This document shows, piece by piece, positions 51,040 to 61,353 of a stretch of 64,000 nt of DNA. This DNA comes from Owenia fusiformis (taxonomy: Eukaryota; Annelida; Polychaeta; Sabellida; Oweniidae). How positions within the stretch are numbered: position 1 is the stretch's first letter; the number at the start of each line of letters is the position of its first letter. The notes under the pieces are model-generated. The model did not search any database. It worked only from the letters and a program-made list of their open reading frames with translations, and was not told where the DNA came from. Location: NCBI GenBank assembly GCA_903813345.2, contig CAIIXF020000009.1:17759759-17823758 (forward strand), given 5' to 3'. The position numbers and the translations under genes are program-made.

Positions 51040-54000
51040 TTAATTCTCGACCGACTGAAAATACAACAGTGCATGTACTGTATATAATAACAATGGTGAA
51101 ATAAATAGCAATTAATCAATGTTAAACTGGAGAAAGCTAAAAAAAATGTTAGGTAAATTCTCTCTTTTAATGGTAATAATGGAAAATTAAATCTAAAACA
51201 AATCATTCAGAATTCTAGAATTCCCTTGTAGTTATTTCTAAATTTTCAATTATTCCCCATTGATTCAAAACGACACCCTGGTTGCCTGATGAGAGAATTT
51301 ACCTTAAAAGTGTCCCACTTCTTTCTAACATGCATCAGTTTGGAGCGAGTTTGCAGATACCAGGAATCAGACCTCATAAAGCAAAGAAAGCAGCAAAGTA
51401 AGAGATTACAGTGAAACACTCAATGACTCTGGCATTTCAAAACAAACTCAACAAGTCAAAATGTAGTAATAACAAAAGCAGAATATTGCATGGATTACAT
51501 ATTACAACTAACATACAACTTGGTTTGGGCATGCAAAAATGTAACATTCAAATGGTGATAACATCAAAATCCAGGGGACTCTATTCTTTGTAGAAAAATA
51601 GCTAAGAAAATGCTAGGATTAGGGATCAACTAGCTTAATACATGTACAGCATAGAATTAATCCTCAATGAAGGATGTCATGCTTTGATCTATTTGATCCT
51701 ACAAGCAGAAGCCTATCCATACACATTCACTCACTCACTCACCAACAAACTCATCAAACCACTCACTCACCCACCACAAACCCACCCAATCAATCACTCT
51801 CACCAAACCACTCACTCACTCTCACTAATCCACCCACCCACGCACCCACCCATCCATTCATTTAAAGTCAAGATATCCATCCATGAGTACCTGCTACACC
51901 TGCTGACTGGTCTATCTAGGCTGCTAGCTGTGGAGAGTCTGCTGCCTGCACCACTCATTCTACTGGAGGGAGGAGGCTCTACTGGCAATGTGTCAAAACT
52001 CATTTTTAGGGCATCAAACCTGCAGACAGATGTACAGATATTATAAGATAATCTGCTACAAGTGATCAATTGGAGCTGAAATTAACCAGTAATGCTGCAA
52101 GATCGACACATTTTGATATACTGTACATGTATGGCAGTACGATGTGCATTACAATCTATACATGCATATTAGCTGAGTCACGTAGTTCAGCAGGAGATCC
52201 AAGGCTATGCAGAGAACAATGGAAATGACGTCTTGGATCTCCTGCTGAGCTTTAGAGACAATTTCATGGTTTAAAACCTTCTCTGATGATTGTATTTTCA
52301 AACTATGCATGAAGAGCCATTCAAAGTTGCTGTTGAACCTTGAAAAGCTATATCATTTTCAGATCATCTTTATTTCGATAAATGAGAAGTGAGATAAACT
52401 TTCTAGTCAAGTAAATGAAGTGGGGAAGTCAAAACATTTCTGATAGAAATCATAGTAATTATTTGAAGATCATTCAGAAGCATTTAAAACTGAATCCATG
52501 GCTATAAATATTTACATGCCGACATCAGGGAACACACTTCCAGTATTATAACCATTTATTTTTTCGATCAAAGAATGTGTTATTATATCCGATATCTGCT
52601 TTAATATGGTATATCTATTTGTGTTAAATTACAAAATAGGTATGGTGAAGAATATGTCAAAGTCATTTGATCTCATCTCAGAAACAATATTTTGTTATTT
52701 CTATCGCCCAGAAAGCATGCAAACATTTACGAACATGTACATATGATGCACAAGGGAGCAGTTATCAGGGTGGAAAGTAAACGCATGAATGCCTTTAAAG
52801 CCAATAAAGAATAATAATGATGCAGGATTCTTAATGAAATTCCTCCTGGCTTCGTGGAATATCACTTGTGAAAGATGCACAGGTATTCACCTCAATATAA
52901 TGAACAATATTTGTTCAATACTGTCTTACTTTTCTGCAAATGTAGATTCAAATGTTCCTATTTCTGCCTCCAGGCTTTTCAGCTGACTTTCTACCAGTCT
53001 GGCACTGACAACTGGAAAGCAAGAGGACGACTATGTAACAGTGTTGATTATAAATGACATGGAAGAATTGTGGCATTTAGCTTTATATCTTGAGCCATGT
53101 TGAGAAGATCATAGCTTCAAAAATTCACATATTCCACTTTTGAACATACTACAGTTTAATGTGTAAAGGATATCCCATGATTTTGAGTGAAATCATTTTT
53201 ATCAATGCTCACTCGTCCAGATACTGATATCAACAAGTGGATTAAAAATGATATCACGAAAATCCATAGATTTTTTCTAAACTACAGAATATGGCTGGTA
53301 GTTAAGTTATTATCACTAGTCCTATGTTATGTTTGTTATGTGTATATGGAACCTACCACTGTTAGCTGACATTGGTCTCATAAGAGGAGTGGCCCCCCTA
53401 GGTTGACTCACAGACTTCTTTAGATGAGCCTAGAATATTCAATAAATATAATATAATACAGAAATATACTTACAAATATACTTTTATATAAAAATGCTCT
53501 ATTCTTTCTATTACCTAGCCATCATCAATTTGCTCTTCATGCAGCATACTTATCTGCATAAAAAGAGAACTCAATTTTCAAAATACTGATTTAAGTTATG
53601 ATGTATTTGGTTGGGCTGGTTGCATGGTGAAGATGACACACTGTATGTCAATCAGATTTTGACATCAGAGGTATCAAATATGAATCAAAATAATGAATCA
53701 TCCATAGTCACACCCCCCCCCCCCTTCTGTCCATTATCAATTTCCCTACTCAGTTGTGTATGTCAGTGCAAATGGGCTACAATACATAAAAGCTTGGTAG
53801 AGACTAAAATGCATGACTCACCCCATCTAATATTTCAAGATGTGGCAGAATCTCCTGCACATCAGTATGGCTGTATGGTTTGTCAGTTTTACAAAGTGAA
53901 TTCCCTGATATATACAGCTCCACCAGCCATTCAAGAGTTGAAAGATTTTTCTAAAAAAGCAAACAAAGTTCATCACATATAGTTGAAGCATCTGTTGTAT

Positions 54001-57000
54001 TTACTGCACATTAGATATTTTAGTACTAATGGCTAGGTGTCATTTCTTCACAAAAATATCAATGATATCAATTCTGATGGGGACACAATGGAAAAATGTT
54101 TGGTAATAACATTGGCTTTCAACAGATTTTGTTTCATAAAGTATAACAAACAGGGAGAGGGAGTCTGGATTGTTTAATGAGAAGAAATAAATATTTTGAC
54201 CTGGCCCCCTACACTGTTTTGACCTGGCCCCCTGATAATGATTTCATACTTCACTTTTGACCAATGGAAAATCTTACGTACCATATGTTTCCACTGAGAG
54301 AGGTTATTGTCGCTAATCTCTAATATCTCCAGGTTAGGGAACTGGTCAGCTATATGTTGCAGGTCTGTTATTCTGTTGTGAGCAATATTCAGTTCTCGTA
54401 AGTTTCTGAAAATGTAGAATCACATGACTAACTGATCTTTCAATAAGTAATTTTGAAGTTTTAAGTATTGTTCAAATAATCTAAGTCATATATTAAATAT
54501 GTTATATCAAAAGGAAAAAAACGATTTTGCTGACTTCATAAAACAGTTTTTGAGTGTTTGACGTGAGAATTCCTATTTTGCATAGTTTGAATAATTGAAG
54601 TAGGTTTTCTTTGGTCGAAATATTCAATATACAAACACACAACAATGGACCACCCAAAGTTCAATATGGATTTCATATAAATATAAACTTACTTTAATTT
54701 TCCTAAACCTTTAACACTGGATAAGTTATTATGTGATATATGTACAACCTGAAAAATAAAGATATTTTCAAATTATAGAATGAAAATTCAGTCTTATGTC
54801 TCCTTGTTATACTGATAAATAATTCAGTATTACCTGAACTATGCAATATTGGATTATTTAAGTTCATTTGTTTGAAATCACTATAATACTAGCGTGTAAA
54901 CTGGCTGGTAATGAAATAATAATTATTTTAACTTCATCTATACATCTCATATTAAGGTTAAGAGTGTGATATTTGTTATTTCAACCTACTGATAAGCAAG
55001 GCAGTCCCTTTAATCCTGATACATCAGTGAGTCTATTGGCAGAGAGATCGACATCAATGAGCTAGAAATATATAGAACAAATGTAAATGCAGGTAAATGT
55101 TTGCAAAATTAAACAGTAAAACATACTCTATGTAAACTGCACTGTTCTCCCCAGGAGCATTGCTTTACTACTGCCTTACATGAATGTTGGATCCATTGTG
55201 CCACATGGATATTTTGTTCCACATAGACCCATTGTAATACATAGCTGCATAGTTCCAAATGTATACATTGTTCCACAAAGATGCAGTTTCACATGGATGC
55301 TTTGTTTTACATGGATGCATTATTCATGTAAAGGTTCTTCTCTCCCTCAGAACATGTTAGTGAAAATGATCAAATTGTTCAACATATGTGCATGTACATA
55401 AAATGAGCTTGCTGAATGCAGGCTTAGATTGATAATCAGATAGAAAAATGCTGCTGCAGGAATACACTTTCTGTAATGGTTTTAACTTAAGTCTTTATCA
55501 ATGTAAATGTGTTTTACTTTTGCAAAAATTACTGTTTAATAACAGGTCAATCAATTAATAATAATTACTATATAATCCTCATTTTTGATTGAGAATCCAT
55601 TTTTTAGAATTAATCAAGACATCAAGATTTGTTGCAAAACTCACCTTTTTACACCTCTGTAAATCAGGCACTGTTCTGAGACGATTGTTTACACAGACAA
55701 GTTCCTCTAAGTTAGGTAAACTATTCAAAGCCTGAAAGTGTAACATGTGTGATTAAATGTACAGTAAAACATGTCTCATACCTTAGAAGCATTTCACTTA
55801 ACAACTAACAGATTTTACCATACCATGTGTCTATTCATTAAACTATTGGTAAACTTTCTTTTGAAAAAATAAATCTTGAAGATCTATTGAATTTTCTTGC
55901 AGTAATCGCCTCCTAGTCCATGTCACTCCATGTCTGATTTACTGCCATGGTGTTATGTAATGCTAATATGTTAATCTTGTGGACAACTCACTGCTATGTT
56001 GTCTATCCTATTGTTACTGATATCAAGACTAGTGAGAGCGGGACATCCAGCAAACTCCCCCGGTTCCAACTTCAATATGTAGTTACTATCTATACGTAGG
56101 ATTTTCAGTTTTCGCAGTTTGCACAAATTTCTACCTGCAATCATTAGAAATTGTGATGAATTATTACAGCATTCAATACTTGTTGGCTTTGTTTTGGTTA
56201 CTGATGAAAGGTCAAAATATGGTGAAACCAGCTATGTTCTATAGACATACACTCATACACACAGAACATCTACTTACCTATAGACTTTATTTTATTATGT
56301 TGAAGTTGTAAATGACATAGTTCTTTTAAGCTGGAAATAAAATGAATATGCATCTACAACTGATTAGAAAGTAACATTAGTATTCTAGTATGATACAATT
56401 AGTGAGATTTTAATTTTGTAATAATAAGTATAACTGATATCAATGCATATGCAATTCCATAAAAACAGTAAGATCATATACAGAACTAAACCTTTAGTTT
56501 AAAGGCACTATCAGATCTACCAAACAATGGCAATGAGTTATCAGAGTACTTTTGGCAAAACAAAACATTTCAATTTTAGTATATCTTGGACTACATGTAA
56601 TATCATTCCTCATCATGTTAATCTAAAAATCCCCAAAGCGAATACTTCATTTGAGAAAAACTAACAATTTTGACAATAATTCATTTTTCTATAAATAGTG
56701 CTCCCACTTCTATTATTTGGGAGAATTTAAACATTTTTCCCCATTTTAACACTTTGAAAACAACTTCACTAATTGATAACATATTGTAGATCTTTTGGGA
56801 GATAATATACTTGAGATTGCAAGGAATACATTGGTAGGCCAACTCTATATGTTCCTTGAATTTTGTCACTCCCTATAGATCTGATTCTGCCTTTAATACA
56901 TGTGCTAGTAGACCCAGAGTGGTGATATCATTATCAATGTATATATGTGGTACACTTACTCTGTTAAACCTAGCAGACCTAGAGTGGTGATATCATTATC

Positions 57001-60000
57001 ATACAGCTTAAGTTCTCTCAGATCCTACAAGAAAATAATATTTAGATTAAATTAAAATAAACACAGGCCTGATACTCCAAAAATCATTACACTGAAACCC
57101 AATACTCCACAACTCCTTACTTTGAAACATAATACTCCAAACCCCAGAGTTTCGGGTTTCAGTACTGTTTGATTTCGGTGTTTGAGGCCTCGGAGCATAA
57201 AGTTTTAAAATTTAGGAATTTCAAAGAATTAGCTTTAGGAGTAATAATGGATCTCACCATATGAATTTGTGTGTGATTGTGTTAAAAAATAAAGGAAAAT
57301 GAATCAGCTTGGTTGGTTAAGGTGAGGAAACACTATTATGTCTATATTGGTATATAGTGGTATTGTTTTCACATTGAATGCGATACAAGGTTTTTAGAAA
57401 TGAATGCTTAATTTTCACAATTTCATCAACGAGTGTATTTTTCAAAAAGTGACCCAGAATTATAATAAAAAGGGGACATATTTCTTGAAGGGTCTAGATC
57501 ATTTGCACCCCTTTCTTATATAAGCTTATAGGTCTGATCTATACCTGATTAGGGATTATATACTTACTGTATTGTCATACAAGTTTTCAATTTTTTCTAT
57601 GTAATTACTGGAAAGGTTCAGAACCCTCAGCTTTTTCAACTGAAACAATGAAAACATACATTACAGGGTGGGCCAATAAAAATTGGAACATTTTTTCTTT
57701 TTACATTAGACACTGCACATTGCACATGCATCGTTTAAACTAGAAAAACTAATGGAATTGCAAATCCCATCAAAACAAGATTACAAATGACTCATAATTT
57801 GAACATTTAATGTAAAAAATAACCAGACAGTAGGATTGTCTCTTTGACAAAATATACACCAAATATCAATTAGTATTAATGATATGACGTGACAATCCAT
57901 GTGCAGTATAATATAAGGCATCAGCCTATAAAATTTCGACTAAATCAGATAATGGCATTTGAGTTATTAATTCAACAACCATCTTTATATATATTCCGTT
58001 AGTTTCACTTTGTTCTATGTATGACTGTACAAGGCACAAGGAGAAGATAGTTATTTAATCATATCAGTCTTGCCTAAATAACCATGCCAAAAGACAAAAA
58101 AATGTTCTTTTCTAGACTAAACTGTTTTCAAAAAGCAGCAGCTATTTGTATTTAATACCTACCCTGTTTAAGTTCTGTATTTTTGCAATGTTTACTCCAG
58201 AAACATCTACTTCATATATCTTATTAAGGTCACTTTCTTGACTGCCCTCCAACTATAACATAATAAAGGATAGTGTTATGGGAGGTTTAACATGGGGTTT
58301 ATCGGTATACATGTAATACTGTATGTTGTATTCAGACAAAGCTAGGCATGATAAATCATATTCTGGCCAACCAGAAAACAGTATAGCCAATCTATATGGT
58401 ATAACAAATGAATGGCTAATAAAGGTTTTAATAGACGACATGGACCTTCTGTAAAAAACTATTACATGTAATGTTATCACAAAGTAAATTGCTTATGCAG
58501 GTTAAAGCATTGACATTGACCTTGCTAAAAATACTTTCAAAACGTTTTCTGGTTGAATTTGACTCATATTAAACTCTTCTGCAATGTGTAAAAAAAGTAT
58601 CGATGAATTGTGTTGTTTAAGGCATGTACTATTTTTTGTATGATTGCCTTTGTACTTTGGCTCCCTTGTTTAAAGTCCCATTCAAAAACTGTGTGCTTAA
58701 AATTATCCACAAATCTTGTAGTCCTCGTGCAGGGCACAAATCCTTTTAAATCAATAAACTACAATTTGAAAATAAAATGGGTACCAACCAGACTTCATCA
58801 AACCATGTGAATTCTAAGCTGAGTATTGAGCTGATCATACCATCCAGTTTGCTAATACATGAAACCCCTTGCCATACATAGCTACATGAATGATACCACT
58901 AAGAAAAGTTATATACTGTATTTACTTACATTACATCATGGGATTTGGATTTTACCCATGAAGTTGGAATTCATATTTACCTGGGGCTTTAGTACAGTTT
59001 TCAACAAGAAACAAGAATATAAGTACAAGCTATACTTTACTCACCACCATTTTTAAAGTTAATTCATTTATTTTCCTAGATGGCAATCGTTCTTCTAATT
59101 CCTTCCTTCTATTGGCTGATTTTTCTCTGCCACTTGGGATATTAGTGAAAAGTACATCTTGGCCCTCCAATTCTACATCACCATTGATAATATCTGAACT
59201 TGGAGATGGGGATTGCATAGGGCTTGTGGTCCCCAGAGTAGAATTGCTAGTAGCAGACACAGTTCTGATTGCCCCGCGTTTCCCTCCAAGTGGTCCAGCC
59301 CTGAGAAAAGAAGACATTAGAATATGGTAAACAAAAGATGCACCTGTAGGCCTTTTTTAATATATCTGATATAGATGGGGAGGGGATACAGGTGCATAAA
59401 CGGCCATATCATTTTTTTCATAACATCAACGACTGAAAAACTTAAATTTGGATTTTTTTCAGATTTGCTTTACGTTCATCTTGAAAATTCTTGCACCACT
59501 GGAAAGTTACGATGTTTTTCTTCAAAATGATACTGGTTTTGTCCCGCTAAATTATATTCTTTCTATCACATTATTGTATTAAATGATGTATTGAACTTTC
59601 TGACCAACTTATTAGGGATGTCACAATTTCCTGATACTGTCCCAACTGCACTAACGAACATATCCGGAAGAAGATGAAAAACTGAAGTTCTTGTCTCATC
59701 CCGTACCAAAATATTTTTGTTCCATGACATTCCCTACTTCTTATTCCCTACGAACATTACCGAACTGAGGACTGTTGGGAGATTTCAAATTATTTTTAAC
59801 ATTTTTCAAAATAAACATGGCGGACAAAATGGCCCCATGTTCAAATAAGCCCCATGACGAAGTAACGACATACATCGAAGTTTGATGCATTTCCCCCTAT
59901 AAGCCCAGCAGATACATGGTTTCTTGAACAAACAATGTAAAGTTACTCACTTCAGGAGCCATGTTAGATTTTGAAACTTATGGCTCTCAAACGGGAAAGT

Positions 60001-60826
60001 GAACAGCTGATCAATAGTGACCTTTGAAATCGAATTAAGTCGATCAGCGGCTTACTTTTGGTCTCTAACTGTGTCTTACATCAGTATCATCAATCCTTGT
60101 AAGTATTGGAGCGCTGGAGTACTTCTTTTTCGATCAAGACTTGTAAATTGTTCATCGAGTGAAAGTTTTTAGACCTATTTCCAATATGGCGGTTCGCTAG
60201 GAGCGAGATACGCAACGAATGAAATGAATTTTGAGAATTAGTTAGGTTCGGACAACCTCCGGAGATTTACGAAAATGTCCGAGCAGAAAACGCCATATTG
60301 GAATTTGGCAGTAAAACGATTCACTCGACTAACAATTACAAGTCTTGATCGAAAAAGAAGTACTCCAGCGCTCCAATACTTACAAGGATTGATGATACTG
60401 ATGTAAGACACAGTTAGAGACCAAAAGTAAGCCGCTGATCGACTTAATTCGATTTCAAAGGTCACAATCAATCAGCTGTCCAAATGCTCCGTGGGAAAGC
60501 TATTATATCAAAATCCAAATAGCTTTCGCAGGAAGTAAATGTAAAGTAGTTCTGAGAGTGTAATTGAGACCATCACTCAGTGACCGAGTGCGAGACAGGA
60601 AAACTGAAAACCAAAATCATGATTGGAAGGATCAAGTCAAGGACTGAATGTCAATTTCAAATTGAATTTAGAAAATTTAATTGAAAATATTGGAAAATAA
60701 AAAAAAACGATACCCTTTCACTCTACGCCTAAGTTTAGGTCTTTCTCCAACATCCACTTCAGTGATATTTGTCCTTATGATAGGTTGGAGTGTTGGTACA
60801 CCTCTTTGTTTCAACCTTGTTCCCAT
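51040..60826 (-). CDS. SDS22-type leucine-rich-repeat protein, 542 aa, 17 exons
   Basis: Exons (minus): 60714-60826, 59045-59300, 58163-58252, 57568-57639, 56960-57024, 56278-56330, 55992-56134, 55645-55731, 54990-55061, 54693-54748, 54282-54405, 53822-53950, 53357-53429, 52930-53011, 51891-52019, 51303-51372 and 51040-51054 (TAA). All phases agree and the total is 1,629 bases. Residues 1-125 are basic and Ser/Thr-rich, probably disordered. About ten 22-residue LRRs follow, for example LKKLRVLNLSSNYIEKIENL, LRKLKILRIDSNYILKLEPG, ALTSLDISNNRIDNIA and NLRELNIAHNRITDLQHIA. An LRR cap (LVELYISGNSLCKTD to LPHLEILDG) closes the fold. The C-terminal 140 residues hold a short helix (SQLKSLEAEIGTFESTFAEK) and a Ser/Arg-rich stretch ending WDTFKSVEN. 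Such proteins are protein-interaction scaffolds, often ciliary or phosphatase-associated; the exact orthologue is not recognised. The very short last exon is the weakest call. Confidence 0.85.
51715..51865. repeat. CACTCA/CCACCCA simple repeat
   Basis: Imperfect CACTCACTCACTCACC and CCACCCACGCACCCACC tracts lie immediately downstream (minus sense) of the LRR exon 51891-52019. Two plus-strand frames across it are Thr/His/Pro/Ser artefacts. Confidence 0.85.
52187..52250. repeat. Short hairpin in an LRR-gene intron
   Basis: CAGCAGGAGATCCAAG and its complement CTTGGATCTCCTGCTG enclose about 30 bases. Confidence 0.55.
52850..52902. repeat. Second copy of the CTTCGTGGAATATCA repeat
   Basis: CTTCGTGGAATATCACTTGT followed by GAAAGATGCACAGGTATTCA matches the right arm of the hairpin at 40667-40736 and its flank almost exactly; the left arm is not present here. 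Confidence 0.7.
56905..57001 (-). repeat. Partial duplication of LRR exon 5 sequence in the following intron
   Basis: CTAGTAGACCCAGAGTGGTG then ATATCATTATCA (56905-56936) repeats CTAGCAGACCTAGAGTGGTG then ATATCATTATCA (56970-57001), which lies inside exon 56960-57024. The offset is 65 bases and spans the exon's donor site. The copy has no donor of its own that is obvious. Confidence 0.75.
57663..57705. repeat. Solo terminal motif of a CAGGGTGGGCCA-type transposon
   Basis: CAGGGTGGGCCAATAAAAAT closely resembles the termini of the 38580-40131 element, but no matching opposite end is visible nearby. It may be a truncated insertion. Confidence 0.45.
60001..60482. mobile_element. Large foldback element with about 190-base arms
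   Basis: From AGCTGATCAATAGTGACC to the TTCCAATATGGCG word near 60180 the left arm is mirrored by 60290-60478 (CGCCATATTGGAA to TCAATCAGCT). Inner parts such as GGAGCGCTGGAGTACTTCTT and TGATCGAAAAAGAAGTACTC match almost perfectly. A loop of about 100 bases separates the arms. Lies in intron 1 of the LRR gene, near its promoter. A minus frame at 60238-60471 is an arm artefact. Confidence 0.85.
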
Positions 60827-61353
60827 TGCACCTCAGTAAGGCTTGGACTATGATAAAAATGAAGACTTTTCAAAACTGTCGCTCGGCATAAACACATATA
60901 TGGAGTGACTAAATTCAAGGGATTTGATTGGTAGAAACTACACGGCCAAGGTCAAGGTCAACTTTACGTTTTGACTTTCTTGGCAACCTTAAGCCTCACT
61001 CATACCAGAGGATTTTTTCACTGATTCTTTTTGTATCAATTTAGCTACACTGATTATCGTCGTCAAATGTAATGAGACTCTAATTGACCCATTTGACCCC
61101 CACGTCACATGATTGCTTTTGACCAATCCAGTTGATCCATAGATCCCGGCCAGATTCTTTTTTAGTAGGATCAGTAGCTCAATAAATATTAATTAACTAT
61201 TCTTTGAGCTTCTGACCCTACAATTAAATCTTTTAATATTAATACAGGTGGCAAAATGATTGGTGTTTTCACGTAGCCCATAATGCATCATTATTTGACC
61301 CCGCCCACAATCAGCCTTTGACTGACATGCGCGCTTCTTATTTGCATAGGAAA
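60827..61353. promoter_or_regulatory. Bidirectional promoter region of two LRR genes
   Basis: About 530 bases separate the start codon of the minus-strand LRR gene (60826) from the first ATG candidate of the plus-strand LRR gene (61354). Near the plus start lie an octamer-like ATTTGCAT (61340-61347) and a YY1-like AAAATGGCG overlapping the ATG, both typical of TATA-less metazoan promoters. Confidence 0.5.
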
